Made by a program: the position numbers and the translations under genes
Part shown: positions 38,325-47,299 of the stretch, in pieces
How the letters are laid out: the number at the start of each line of letters is the position of its first letter
How positions within the stretch are numbered: position 1 is the first letter of the stretch
The notes under the pieces: model-generated
Told to the model about the DNA's origin: nothing
What the model saw: only the letters and a program-made list of their open reading frames with translations
The model's database searches: none
Assembly: GCA_017545535.1 (NCBI GenBank)
Contig: JAFWMS010000028.1
Location: 186,001-250,000, forward strand
Source of the DNA: Clostridia bacterium
Lineage (GTDB): Bacteria > Bacillota > Clostridia > Christensenellales > CAG-138
Direction: 5' to 3'
DNA: 64,000 bases

Positions 38325-40388
38325 TTATTGATATGGTCTCCCGAACATAAGAATCGGGTAGTTTTTGCTCTCCCAGAGATCGCGGATCAACACGCGGCCT
38401 TTACCGCTTGCCGCTTCTATCACTTTGCCTTCGCCGATGTAGATTCCGACGTGATGGATCTCCTTCCAGCGATGACAACCTTCACATTTCTTGTTGACCC
38501 AGAACACCAGATCTCCGGGCTGCAGCTCGCTGCGGCCCACTGTGAGCCCTCGGTCATAGCAGTACTTGGCCTGACCCGCGGCGTTGGTATACATGCGATC
38601 GCCAAGCACGGGATCGACTTGCTTGATTGACCAGTACGCGAGGCCGGAGCAGTCGAACTTCGTGCTGCCCTTCGCACCCCAGACATACGGGCAGCCAAGA
38701 CGTGTCATGGCAGCCTTCACGACCTCCGCGCCTTTGCTGTTGGGCGGTAGATGCGAGATGATCTCCGTGTAGTTCGTTCCGCCATAAACATCGACGCCGA
38801 TCAGCGCGGCATAGTAGCTGTAGTAGGCAGGGGACATCATTTCCTCCAGCATCTGCATCTGATTCTCGTCGAACTTGTAGTACTGCGCGGCTTCCTTGTA
38901 TGTCATGGCATACTGGTGCACGTTGACGATCAGCACCGTGACAGTTTCCGGTTCCGGAGTATTGCCGTCCGGATCCGGCGTTGGCTTAGGAGCGTCTTCC
39001 GGTACTTCCTCCTTGATCTCATAGGTTATGGTCACCCGGTTCATGACATTGAACACCTCGCTGAGCTTGCGTTCTGTTTCATCGGAAGGTTCGATCATAA
39101 CCACCTGATTATCTCCGGTCGTGTATAGCACTGCATAGACTGCAAGAACATCGTTCCAGTTGTAGACCGCAACGGAATCGCCGTCATTGTTGTCACCCCG
39201 GTAGACGATCTCGAACTCGTCATGATCGATCTCGTCCTCCAGGCGTTTGGCTGCCTTATCGATCCTGGACTGGTATTCCTGGTCTATGGAAGAGATGATC
39301 GCTGACATGGGGGTTCCGGTTGATGTATCATTCGACCAGAAGAGTCCAAAGCAGGATGCGACGATCAGTGCGACCAGTGCTACGATCAGGATCACGACTA
39401 CCGCGACCCAGCCTCCTGCGGCGATCGCCGCAATAAGCTCCTTGACTGCCGCTATGATCGCCTTAACTGCGGCTTCGATCGCTTTTGCGGTATACTCGGC
39501 TGCCTTCGCTGCCGCCTGCGCTGCCTTGACCGCGGCTTCCTTAGCGGCTTTGGCCGCTTTTTCAGCGGTCTTTGCCGTCTTCTCTACGGTCTTTTCGGCA
39601 GTTTTGACGGTGGTTTTTGTTGTTTTTACCGTTCTGTCAGCAGTTTTAACGGTTTTCTCGGTGCTTTTAACCGCTCTCTGCGGGACTTGTTTGACCGTAG
39701 ATACCGTATTCCTTTCGTGAACAACGGTCTTTTGGACGGTTGTCTTTTCTGCTGAAACGGGTCGATTATAAGATTGGACGGAATGGACCTGCCCTTCCGT
39801 CGTCTGCACTGCATTCTGATATCCTCCTTCCTGGATGCGCGTGTGTGTCGGTGCGGAATAGGGCTCTTGAACGCCTTCGGGTCGAACAGATGCCTGTTCC
39901 GGGGCAGTGACCGGCTCTTCAGCAGCTCTCTGGTGCTCCAGGATCTCATGCTGCCGCTGTGCCGTGGGCACGTGTGCTTCGGATACGGGCTGTTCCTGTG
40001 CGGACATTGATTTCTCTTTTGGTTTCATGACGCTTTCCTGTTCCCGCATCCTGGGCTCCGGTCTTTGCGGAGCTTCCTGCTGCGGCGTTTCCGCCTGGTC
40101 ATGACGCTCCTGCCGGTGTTCCTGGATCCTGTCGTGAATGTCGCGAACCTCATCCTTCGTTTTCTGTACAGTTTTTTTCGCACCATGATAGGCCTTGTCC
40201 GCTGATTCTTGCGTGTATTCCTCAGCTTTCTGTACCGCGTAGTCATCCGGCGACTGATACTGTTCTTCACCCGCGGGGATTATCTCGTTTACCTTCCCGT
40301 AAGCCTTTTGCGCTGTTCGCGGCATACGCCTGCTCGGATCATGCGTCTTCGGAGCCTTCATGCGCTGTTTTTCCTTGACTTCTTTCAT
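38325..40388 (-). CDS. NlpC/P60 (C40) cell-wall hydrolase of the transfer apparatus
   Basis: A 687-residue membrane protein. Residues 1 to about 230 are hydrophilic with many Gln, Glu and Arg; about 230-315 form a Lys/Thr/Ala/Val repeat (units like EKTVKTA, EKAAKAA); a membrane helix near 320-345 follows; the rest is outside. The C-terminus is NlpC/P60: CPYVWGAKGSTKFDCSGLAY (Cys) and IHHVGIYIGEGKVIEAA (His). It should cut peptidoglycan peptides to let the conjugation channel through. ATG at 40388 follows AAGGAGG. It lies between VirB4 and the sortase, as in other Tn1549-like elements. Confidence 0.88.
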   Translation of the reverse strand: MKEVKEKQRMKAPKTHDPSRRMPRTAQKAYGKVNEIIPAGEEQYQSPDDYAVQKAEEYTQESADKAYHGAKKTVQKTKDEVRDIHDRIQEHRQERHDQAETPQQEAPQRPEPRMREQESVMKPKEKSMSAQEQPVSEAHVPTAQRQHEILEHQRAAEEPVTAPEQASVRPEGVQEPYSAPTHTRIQEGGYQNAVQTTEGQVHSVQSYNRPVSAEKTTVQKTVVHERNTVSTVKQVPQRAVKSTEKTVKTADRTVKTTKTTVKTAEKTVEKTAKTAEKAAKAAKEAAVKAAQAAAKAAEYTAKAIEAAVKAIIAAVKELIAAIAAGGWVAVVVILIVALVALIVASCFGLFWSNDTSTGTPMSAIISSIDQEYQSRIDKAAKRLEDEIDHDEFEIVYRGDNNDGDSVAVYNWNDVLAVYAVLYTTGDNQVVMIEPSDETERKLSEVFNVMNRVTITYEIKEEVPEDAPKPTPDPDGNTPEPETVTVLIVNVHQYAMTYKEAAQYYKFDENQMQMLEEMMSPAYYSYYAALIGVDVYGGTNYTEIISHLPPNSKGAEVVKAAMTRLGCPYVWGAKGSTKFDCSGLAYWSIKQVDPVLGDRMYTNAAGQAKYCYDRGLTVGRSELQPGDLVFWVNKKCEGCHRWKEIHHVGIYIGEGKVIEAASGKGRVLIRDLWESKNYPILMFGRPYQ

Positions 40389-40437
40389 AGCGAACCTCCT
40401 TGAAAAAGGATGGGAGCGCGTGTGCGCTCCCGAACCC

Positions 40438-42771
40438 TTATTCCAGAATTGCCTCCTTGGGTTTGGTTGTCATGACCTTGTACAGCTTTGTGTCCTTCGG
40501 AAACCGGTTTTCGAACGGCACAATGTTGCCGGCGCACTTCAAAAGGCCTCGACCAGCTTCCGCGTTCGTTACGAACGAGAGCTGTGTCTCCGAAATGCCC
40601 AGAAGCTTACTGAGTTCGATCCGGTCGGTTGCCGCCTGGTTCAGCAGGGTAATGAACTCGCTGTTTGCCAGCATGGTTCGCGCCGTATGCGACTGCAGCA
40701 GATCCTCGATGTTCTGCGAGATACCGGTATAGCAGGCGTTGTGCTTTCGAGCGCGCTTCCACTGCTCAAACAGGAAGTTGGAGCTGTATTCGTTGGCGAA
40801 GAGCAGGTAGATCTCGTCGATGAACACATACGTCGGACGTCCCTTCTTCTTATTCCGGACGATCCGGTTGTAGATGGAGTCCAGAACGACCAGCATGCCG
40901 ACGGTCTTCAATGCCTTGCCGAGGTCACGGATGTCATAACAGATCAGGCTGCTGTCGGTATTGACGTTCGTCGGCTTCGCGAAGGTGTCCAGCGAACCGT
41001 CCGTGAACAGCTCGATCGCCAGTGCGACATCCTTTGCTTCAGGTTCCGGCTGCTCCAGGAGTACCTTATGGAAGTCCTTGAGCGTCGGCACCTTACCGGT
41101 ACAGCCGCGCTTCATGTATGGACGGTACACAAGCTGCGTGCAGCGGTCGATCAGCGACTTCTCCTTCGCGCTGAGCTTGCCGGAACCAACCAGTTGCTCG
41201 CACAGAGAGAGGATGAACTCGCTCTTCAGCAGCACGGGGTTCTCGGAATCGGCGTACTCGGATTCCATATCCATGGCGTTGATGTGGTTCCTGGAATCTG
41301 CGGCGATGTTAATGACCTCGCCGCCGAGCATGCGTACCAGCGTGCCGTACTCGCGTTCCGGGTCGATGATAATGACATCACAGTCGCCTCGCAGGAACAG
41401 CGGTACGACCTGCGCCTTTCCAAAGAAGCTCTTGCCGGAGCCGGACACACCAAGCACGAATCCGTTGCCGTTCAGCATCTCCTCGCGGTTTACGAACAGC
41501 AGATTCTTGCTGATGACGTTCTGGCCGCAGTAGATACCGTCCTTGTGATTGATCTCCTGTGCCTGGAAGGGCATGAGCACCGCGGTCGACTCGGTCGTCA
41601 GTGTACGCAGCGCGTCGATCTTACGAAGACCGTAGGGCAGCACCGTGTTCAGGCCGTCCAGCTGCTGGTATTTCAGCACATCGAACTGACAGATATGCTT
41701 TCTGCCGACGGAAAGCAGCGCTTCGGTGTCGGCATCCAACTGCTTTTTGGAGTCAGCCATATGAACCAGAGTGACTGTCACGAACATCATGCGCTGATCA
41801 CGTGTGGTCAGATCATCCAGGAACTCCTTGGACTCCTTCCGCTGCTGCTCCAGATCGTAGGGGACAACGGCTGAGAAGTTGTTGTTCTGGTTCTGCTTCC
41901 GCTGCCAGTTCGTGATGTTGGTTTCCGTGCCAAGCAACCGTGTCTCAACCTCCTTAACCGCTTCATCCGTGGGAACCGGGATGATGTCAATCGACAGCAT
42001 CAGGTTTCGGTTGATGTCGCATAGCTCGGATACCATCGAGTCCTTCATGTAGGATGGATATTCCCGTAGATACAGAACACGCGCGTACTTTTTGCCTATC
42101 TTGATGAAGTCGTTCTTGAACGCCATGCTGTCCGGACAGATCGAATCCTGGAAGGAATGACCGCGGCGCATGAGATCCTTCAAATCGAAGAGAAAGCTCT
42201 CCTCCTGTCCGATCTGGAACCAATCATGGAAGACACGCATCCGATCCGCAGCGTCCATCTCTGACAGCTTCGAGGACATCGCGGCAAATCGTGAAGAGAG
42301 TTCGGCGTACACCCGGATGAAGAAGGTTTTTGCCTCTTCATACGTATTCTTGATTACCGATACGGTGATGTACTTGTCCTGGATGATCCCGTTCCCGCGG
42401 ATGGCGGCATCCATGATCATGTTGTTGTACTCATCACGGTACTCATCCAGCCCGTCATCCCGGTGCTTCAGCAGATTCTGGGCGAAGCTGCCCTTCGTCA
42501 TGCGCCGGTTGTTGATCGTGATCTTCGTAGTCGAACCGATCTCCAGAGCGTTCAGAAGATCACAGTACTGCAGGAACATCGCGAGTTTCGCATCCCGTGA
42601 CGCGACGCTGTAGTTGATATCGGTGAACCGGAAGGTCCGGGAGAACTTGTTGCCTACCTGAAAGGTTCCGTCAGGCCACAGCCGTTTGATCGGTATGGTC
42701 TGCTGCACCGAATTGGGAACCTTGAAGGATTCCTTGTCCGCTTTCAGTACGTTTCGCAGCGTCTTAATCAT
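40438..42771 (-). CDS. VirB4-like conjugation ATPase
   Basis: A 777-residue ATPase that powers the type IV secretion channel. The C-terminal motor domain has Walker A LGVSGSGKSFFGKAQ, a VIIDPEREY segment, and Walker B YVFIDEIYLLFA; the N-terminal domain binds other channel parts. ATG at 42771 overlaps the PrgI-like stop by 8 nt; longer in-frame sequence upstream is antisense of nothing useful and has no ribosome site. Order PrgI-VirB4-NlpC/P60 is that of Gram-positive conjugative elements. Confidence 0.93.
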   Translation of the reverse strand: MIKTLRNVLKADKESFKVPNSVQQTIPIKRLWPDGTFQVGNKFSRTFRFTDINYSVASRDAKLAMFLQYCDLLNALEIGSTTKITINNRRMTKGSFAQNLLKHRDDGLDEYRDEYNNMIMDAAIRGNGIIQDKYITVSVIKNTYEEAKTFFIRVYAELSSRFAAMSSKLSEMDAADRMRVFHDWFQIGQEESFLFDLKDLMRRGHSFQDSICPDSMAFKNDFIKIGKKYARVLYLREYPSYMKDSMVSELCDINRNLMLSIDIIPVPTDEAVKEVETRLLGTETNITNWQRKQNQNNNFSAVVPYDLEQQRKESKEFLDDLTTRDQRMMFVTVTLVHMADSKKQLDADTEALLSVGRKHICQFDVLKYQQLDGLNTVLPYGLRKIDALRTLTTESTAVLMPFQAQEINHKDGIYCGQNVISKNLLFVNREEMLNGNGFVLGVSGSGKSFFGKAQVVPLFLRGDCDVIIIDPEREYGTLVRMLGGEVINIAADSRNHINAMDMESEYADSENPVLLKSEFILSLCEQLVGSGKLSAKEKSLIDRCTQLVYRPYMKRGCTGKVPTLKDFHKVLLEQPEPEAKDVALAIELFTDGSLDTFAKPTNVNTDSSLICYDIRDLGKALKTVGMLVVLDSIYNRIVRNKKKGRPTYVFIDEIYLLFANEYSSNFLFEQWKRARKHNACYTGISQNIEDLLQSHTARTMLANSEFITLLNQAATDRIELSKLLGISETQLSFVTNAEAGRGLLKCAGNIVPFENRFPKDTKLYKVMTTKPKEAILE

Positions 42772-43117
42772 GCTGCAGCACCTCCTTCCATTTCGTTCCC
42801 TGCAACAGCGTGACATACATGTTTGTCGGCTTGGACTTCAGCTGCTTCGGCATCATGAACTCCGACTGGATGTACACTTTTATGAACTGCTCCGCTGTCA
42901 TACCGTGGTACTTGACAAACCCCAGGATCGCGAACGGAAACGCAGCGATCACGCAGAGCCAGCTGACTGTCTCCGCACCGAGCACACCCTGCAGACCAAA
43001 GTACACGCCGACGGCGACTCCGATCGCGAGGAGTGAGAAAAGGAACTGTCTCAGCGACAGTCCCATGAATACCGATTCCTGATAATCCCGGATCTCCTTA
43101 TTGATTTTGATTTCCAA
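42764..43117 (-). CDS. PrgI-family conjugation membrane protein
   Basis: A 117-residue protein with the PrgI profile: short N-terminus (EIKINKEIRDYQESVFMGLSL), two close membrane helices (about residues 24-44 and 50-70), and a cytoplasmic tail (EFMMPKQLK). PrgI proteins are VirB3-like parts that pair with VirB4, encoded directly downstream with an 8-nt overlap. The start ATG follows AAAGGAGAC. Confidence 0.88.
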   Translation of the reverse strand: MEIKINKEIRDYQESVFMGLSLRQFLFSLLAIGVAVGVYFGLQGVLGAETVSWLCVIAAFPFAILGFVKYHGMTAEQFIKVYIQSEFMMPKQLKSKPTNMYVTLLQGTKWKEVLQHD

Positions 43118-43152
43118 ATAATGTCTCCTTTCCTAATCGACATCCTCAACAT

Positions 43153-43179
43153 GCTTCAGAGCATATGGTATGCTGAAGC
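43153..43179. other. Strong hairpin between PrgI gene and antisense membrane gene
   Basis: GCTTCAG-AG-CATA-TGG-TATG-CTGAAGC forms an 11-bp stem interrupted by a 2-nt bulge. It lies in the gap where the plus-strand gene at 43186 begins and where the minus-strand transfer transcript must pass. Confidence 0.55.
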
Positions 43180-43185
43180 CGAAGG

Positions 43186-43509
43186 ATGGTGATATATGTG
43201 TTTATGATTTCGATTGTGTTGTGCGCGTTAGTGTTTGTTGTCGGCATCCTGTTCCGTGTTGCAGGTGCTCTGCGCCTCAGTGTCCCGCTGATGTACTGCT
43301 TCATCGTCGCTTTCTTCATGCCCGGATGGAGCACCCGGAACCCGGAGCTCTGCTACGGAATCCTGTACGGTCTCATCGGTCTGGTTGTGTTGTCATGGGT
43401 GATAACCCTGATCCGGAAGATCCAGGAATACCGTGCCCAGAAAGAGATCGAGCAGTGGGAAGCAGAAATGGCGCTGGAACAGCTGAAGCGGCGTCAGGGT
43501 CTGATTTAG
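43186..43509 (+). CDS. Small membrane protein encoded against the transfer operon
   Basis: A protein of up to 107 residues with three hydrophobic segments (about 3-28, 30-48, 56-78) and a charged C-terminal helix (RKIQEYRAQKEIEQWEAEM). It is the only plus-strand gene inside the minus-strand transfer block and fills the 388-nt gap between the VirB6-like and PrgI genes; its stop overlaps the VirB6-like stop by 4 nt. The start is uncertain (ATG 43186, GTG 43198 or ATG 43204; GAAGG and GGTGAT are nearby). No family recognised; a role such as entry exclusion is only a guess. Confidence 0.55.
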   Translation: MVIYVFMISIVLCALVFVVGILFRVAGALRLSVPLMYCFIVAFFMPGWSTRNPELCYGILYGLIGLVVLSWVITLIRKIQEYRAQKEIEQWEAEMALEQLKRRQGLI

Positions 43510-44354
43510 AACCCGATCATTTCCTTTACGACACGGTCGCTCATCTTGACCGCGCCTACCAGCACCAGGAAGTAGAATATCGTCTGCAATAGCCACGACC
43601 ATACCAAGGAGGTCGCGTCTCCGCCTGTGGCAACGGTTGGTGTCTCCGCGACAACAGAGAAGATAATGCAGGCGATAATGATGACCGCACCCTGCAGACA
43701 AACGCCGGCGTAGCTTTTCAGGAACTGCCGCCCGACCTGCGACGTGCCCTCTCCCGCAAAGGATGAAAGCGGGACAGGCGCGACAGCCGTGTACATGAAC
43801 AGCTTGAAGAAGCGGGAGTACACGGTCAGAATCATGACAAACGACAGGACACAGATCAGCAAAGCGCCGATTACAGACACGATCCATAGTGGAATGCTGT
43901 CCAGAAAACTGCATTCCATTATTTTTTGCTGGATCGCGTCGGGAACCCGGGCTCCGTCTGTAATGAAGGACCCGGCGTGACCGCTGATGCTGGTCAGGAT
44001 GCCCTGCACGATCCGATAGACCCCCGTCATGAGATCCATGCTGTAGGTCACAACAGCCTTTGCGACCGCGAACCGGATGAACAACTTCAGAGCGACCTCC
44101 GGACGCTTGATCTCCGCAAAGTTAGTCGTTGTTCGAACGACACCTACCAGGAAGAACAGAACCAGAAGCGCATACGCGATTCCCTTCAGGCCACCCTGGA
44201 TACCGGACATCACTCTCCAGACAGTTCCTCCACGGAAGTTTTGCGGGGAAGTGGTCAGCACATCCCAGATTGTTCTGAGGGCATCGGACCAGAAGCTCAG
44301 CGTATAGTTCAGGATATCTACGATCCAGTTACCGGTTGACTCCAATAGCGTCAC
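43506..44354 (-). CDS. VirB6/TrbL-like conjugation channel protein
   Basis: A 282-residue protein with about six membrane segments and the family stretch RFFKLFMYTAVAPVPLSSFAGEGTSQVGRQFLKSYAGVCLQG (seen as YTAVAPVPLSSFAGEG followed by FLKSYAGVCLQGA). It matches the CD0411-type membrane proteins of Tn1549-like elements and should form the inner channel with VirB4 and PrgI. The start ATG at 44354 follows AAGGAGGTGAC. Confidence 0.85.
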   Translation of the reverse strand: MTLLESTGNWIVDILNYTLSFWSDALRTIWDVLTTSPQNFRGGTVWRVMSGIQGGLKGIAYALLVLFFLVGVVRTTTNFAEIKRPEVALKLFIRFAVAKAVVTYSMDLMTGVYRIVQGILTSISGHAGSFITDGARVPDAIQQKIMECSFLDSIPLWIVSVIGALLICVLSFVMILTVYSRFFKLFMYTAVAPVPLSSFAGEGTSQVGRQFLKSYAGVCLQGAVIIIACIIFSVVAETPTVATGGDATSLVWSWLLQTIFYFLVLVGAVKMSDRVVKEMIGF

Positions 44355-44369
44355 CTCCTTCTGAGCAGA

Positions 44370-44386
44370 GCGGACGTAATGTCCGC
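44370..44386 (-). other. Hairpin between Maff2 and VirB6-like genes
   Basis: GCGGAC-GTAAT-GTCCGC (6-bp stem) lies just downstream of the Maff2 stop. It may stabilise the upstream message so that the small subunit is made in excess. Confidence 0.4.
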
Positions 44387-44402
44387 CCTGCCGCAGTGAG
44401 TC

Positions 44403-44705
44403 TTAGCCGGTGATCAGGGTCAGAATCTCTTTGGTGAAGGTAATCACGATACCGCCTGCGATGGTCAGCATACCGTTGGCACGCTGAGAGGGATCGTGCG
44501 ACTTCAGAGACAGACCCAGCTGCAGGATGCCAAAGCCAAGCAGGATGATACCGACTGCCCGAATCAGTCCGAAGATGAAATTGCTGAGGTTATTGACCAC
44601 CTGAATGGGGTCATCATCTGCAAACGCGACGGTCGCCATCGAAAACACGAGTACGATCGCGCAGAAGATGCAGAACAACATGCGGGTTCTTTTGGTTAGT
44701 TTCAT
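44403..44705 (-). CDS. Maff2-family small membrane protein
   Basis: A 100-residue protein with a cleavable-looking signal (LFCIFCAIVLVFSMATVAFA) and two further hydrophobic segments (FIFGLIRAVGIILLGFGILQLG, given in parts as LIRAVGIILLGFG, and MLTIAGGIVITFTKEIL). Maff2 proteins are constant members of Tn1549-like transfer modules. Size and topology recall VirB2-type pilin subunits, but that equivalence is inference. It lies 7 nt downstream of the coupling-protein gene. Confidence 0.85.
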   Translation of the reverse strand: MKLTKRTRMLFCIFCAIVLVFSMATVAFADDDPIQVVNNLSNFIFGLIRAVGIILLGFGILQLGLSLKSHDPSQRANGMLTIAGGIVITFTKEILTLITG

Positions 44706-44712
44706 ACTGAGA

Positions 44713-46452
44713 TTATTCCTCCTCGTCCATCAGTACGTAGTTTTCGGCGTTTTCAAAGTCAAACGCCTGAGTAATCGGGATATACGGGATATTTCGTTCC
44801 TTGTGCACATACGACGGAGCACCGCCGTTTGACGTTCTCCGGATGTTCGGATGACGGTTCAGATCGTATTTGTCATCCATGATCGCGGGAAAGCCCCGGA
44901 TGAAAAGAAGTGCGTTCCTGTTATCCAGCAAACGCACTTCGTCCGGGGTCAGCAGCTCACGGCCTGATTTGTTCTGTTGTGTGGACCAGCTGCCGTTTTT
45001 GCCTTTGTTTTCACTGTGATTCCGTGTGTCGATCGTCTCCTTGCCCAGCAGTTCCGAGATGTACTTATGGGTGGACTGCTCGTTTCCACCGAGATACAGC
45101 AGTGTGTCGCAGTTGCCGGTGATGGTCTCCCAGCCGTGCTCTTTGTACAAGCCCTTGAGCTGCGCCAGGTTCTGTACGATGATCGTAGCCGACATCTCAC
45201 GGGAGCGCATGGTCGCGAGCGACTTGTCGAACTCCTCCGGAAGGCTGACGTTCGCAAACTCATCCAGCATGAACCGGACATGGATCGGAAGCCTGCCGTG
45301 ATACTTGTGATCCGCACGGTAGTACAGCTCCTGAATGATCTGGGTGTAGAGCATGCCGACAAGATAGCTCATAGAGGTATCGTTGTCCGGAATGACAGCG
45401 AAGATCGCCATCTTCTTTTCACCCAGTTCGCCGAAGTTCATGTCATCGCTGCTCGTGATGCGTTTGACCTGTTCCAGGTTGAACGCCGCGAGACGGACGG
45501 CCAGAGAGACGTTTATGCTTTTCGCTGTTTTGCCCGCCGCCTGCTTGTACACACCGTATTGCTTGACGGCAATATGGTCCGGCTTGTTCTTCTTCAGCTG
45601 GTTGAACAGCAGATCCAGAGGCGAGGTGAAATCATCCTTTTCTTCCTTGACCTCCGCGTAGGAAAGCATCTTCATGATCATGGCGAAGTTCTTTTCCTCA
45701 ATCGGCGCTTCATACAGCAGATAGAACATCAGGGCTTCCAGCAGCGCGGTCTCAGCCTTCTCCCAGAAGGGATCATTAGAGTTGCTGCCCTTGGGGGTGG
45801 TGTTCCGGATCAGGTTCGTAATCAGCTTCAGTACATCCTTGTCGTCTCGTATGTACATGAACGGGTTATAGGAGTCGGACTGCGAGAAGTCCACGAGGTT
45901 GAACACCTTCACGATGTAACCTTTTTCCTTCAGCAGCCCGCCAACGGCCTGACAGATCTCGCCTTTCGGGTCGGTTATGACATACGAGCAATTTGCCTGC
46001 ATGATATTCGGAAGCGCCATGCTGCGTGTTTTACCGGCACCGGAGCCGCCAAGCACCAGAATGTTAAGGTTTCGCCGATGCTTGTGCGTATCCATACCGA
46101 TTCGGACATGCTTTGTCAGCGGGAAGTTCTCCTTCTGAGCGAGCTGACTGTTCAGCTGTCGGGGCGAGCCCCACTTTGCGGAACCATGCTCTTCACCTTC
46201 TCGGAGCTTCGGCTTGGTGCTGTAGTACACAGCAACACCGCCACCGTACAGGATCAGGAACAGGACGATCGTCTGAGCACTGTTCTCGACCCAGGTGATT
46301 TGCCAGGGCGTTTCCAGGGCAACGGTCAGTTTGTCAAACACATTCAGAATGCTCCCCCCGCGGCACGGAGCCACGAGGAGAGCAAACCAAATGACAACGG
46401 GCGTGAACAGCAGCCAAAGCAGCCACTCATGCGCATCTTTGCCCTTGGTCAT
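44713..46452 (-). CDS. VirD4/TraG-type coupling protein
   Basis: A 579-residue ATPase that links the relaxosome to the secretion channel. Two N-terminal membrane helices (about 10-30 and 60-78) precede the motor domain with Walker A LGGSGAGKTRSMALPN (GGSGAGKT at 135-142), ITDPKGE, and Walker B RFMLDEFANV; ATIIVQNLAQL and LLYLGGNE are also typical. ATG at 46452 overlaps the PcfB-like stop (ATGA). Confidence 0.95.
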   Translation of the reverse strand: MTKGKDAHEWLLWLLFTPVVIWFALLVAPCRGGSILNVFDKLTVALETPWQITWVENSAQTIVLFLILYGGGVAVYYSTKPKLREGEEHGSAKWGSPRQLNSQLAQKENFPLTKHVRIGMDTHKHRRNLNILVLGGSGAGKTRSMALPNIMQANCSYVITDPKGEICQAVGGLLKEKGYIVKVFNLVDFSQSDSYNPFMYIRDDKDVLKLITNLIRNTTPKGSNSNDPFWEKAETALLEALMFYLLYEAPIEEKNFAMIMKMLSYAEVKEEKDDFTSPLDLLFNQLKKNKPDHIAVKQYGVYKQAAGKTAKSINVSLAVRLAAFNLEQVKRITSSDDMNFGELGEKKMAIFAVIPDNDTSMSYLVGMLYTQIIQELYYRADHKYHGRLPIHVRFMLDEFANVSLPEEFDKSLATMRSREMSATIIVQNLAQLKGLYKEHGWETITGNCDTLLYLGGNEQSTHKYISELLGKETIDTRNHSENKGKNGSWSTQQNKSGRELLTPDEVRLLDNRNALLFIRGFPAIMDDKYDLNRHPNIRRTSNGGAPSYVHKERNIPYIPITQAFDFENAENYVLMDEEE

Positions 46453-47057
46453 CTTGAGCGATCCTTCTTCTTGGTCTTACTGCGGCCTTTGCCGGACTGC
46501 TCCTTGTTCTTTTGCTCAAGGAACTGACGGTTCGCCTCCAGCTTCGCAGCAACGGACTCAGGTTCCGGGCTGCTGCTCCGGAGAGTTGTCCTTTCGACGG
46601 CCACCTCCGTGGACCTGGTCGTAGGCTCGGACGAGCTTCTTTGCGACGGAGTACTTTGTTTTTTTTTAGAAAGATCCGTAGACTCGTCCTGCTGCACATC
46701 CCCGTATCCGATCTTTTTCAGGATATAGTTGACCAGCGGAATGCTCTTGGACGAGATCACGACCTCGACCTTTCCGTCTTCCTCCTTCGTGTTCAGAAAC
46801 GGCGCGTACAGCACCTTCTTCTTTGCCAGAGTCTTGAACTGTTTGTACTGCTCTCTGTCCAGCGAGATCACCTGCAGCTCTTCTCCGGATTTCAGAAGCC
46901 GCATCATATTCGTCTTGCCATACGGTTTCTTCTCCTTTTTGCTCCAGGCAATCAGCATCGCTGCCAGGTTCTTCACGCCGGATCCGGCCAGACGGACCGC
47001 CACCTCTGTTCCGTTCAGCATTATGCGGACGACTTCATCCGCAGCGTCACCGCTCAT
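46449..47057 (-). CDS. PcfB-family (DUF3801) relaxosome accessory protein
   Basis: A 202-residue protein. The first 125 residues are a compact domain (RIMLNGTEVAVRLAGSGVKNL, MRLLKSGEELQVISLD); the rest is a Ser/Thr/Glu/Lys-rich tail ending KKKDRSR. PcfB of pCF10 binds the relaxase-DNA complex and the coupling protein, which fits its place just upstream of VirD4/TraG with an ATGA overlap. ATG at 47057 overlaps the upstream stop. Confidence 0.82.
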   Translation of the reverse strand: MSGDAADEVVRIMLNGTEVAVRLAGSGVKNLAAMLIAWSKKEKKPYGKTNMMRLLKSGEELQVISLDREQYKQFKTLAKKKVLYAPFLNTKEEDGKVEVVISSKSIPLVNYILKKIGYGDVQQDESTDLSKKKQSTPSQRSSSEPTTRSTEVAVERTTLRSSSPEPESVAAKLEANRQFLEQKNKEQSGKGRSKTKKKDRSR

Positions 47058-47299
47058 ATCATCGCCTCCTCGTATTCTTCTTCGTCCTCCCACAGGGGAT
47101 CGGATTCCATCATCATGAGCATGAAGTCCATGTCTGATGTTTGCTCCAGCTTTTCGATCGTACTTTTCACGATCAGCCGCATATCCGGTTCGTCACCGAG
47201 GTAGGGCAGGACCTCCTCAATGGCGGACAGCGTCGAAAGACGGCTGCCGTGATTGTAGATGTTCAGGATGCTCTCTTCCTCCAGAGTCCAGTTGATCAT
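47054..47299 (-). CDS. Transposon-transfer assisting protein (TTRAP-like)
   Basis: An 81-residue acidic protein beginning MINWTLEEESILNIYN, with helical repeats and a very acidic C-terminus. This pattern is that of the TTRAP family (PF16555 type) of conjugative transposons. ATG at 47299 lies 7 nt after GGAGG; the ATG two codons earlier is too close. It overlaps PcfB by ATGA and is overlapped by the ArdC-like gene by 4 nt. Confidence 0.7.
   Translation of the reverse strand: MINWTLEEESILNIYNHGSRLSTLSAIEEVLPYLGDEPDMRLIVKSTIEKLEQTSDMDFMLMMMESDPLWEDEEEYEEAMI

Noticed and set aside
37625..38630. Plus-strand frames opposite the sortase and NlpC/P60 genes
   Set aside because: They mirror the Pro/Thr stalk and the hydrolase domain and have no ribosome site or promoter.
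39470..39700. DNA-level tandem repeat or CRISPR-like array in the Lys/Ala/Thr region
   Set aside because: The repetition is at protein level with varying codons and no regular spacer. No CRISPR array or cas gene was seen anywhere in the window.
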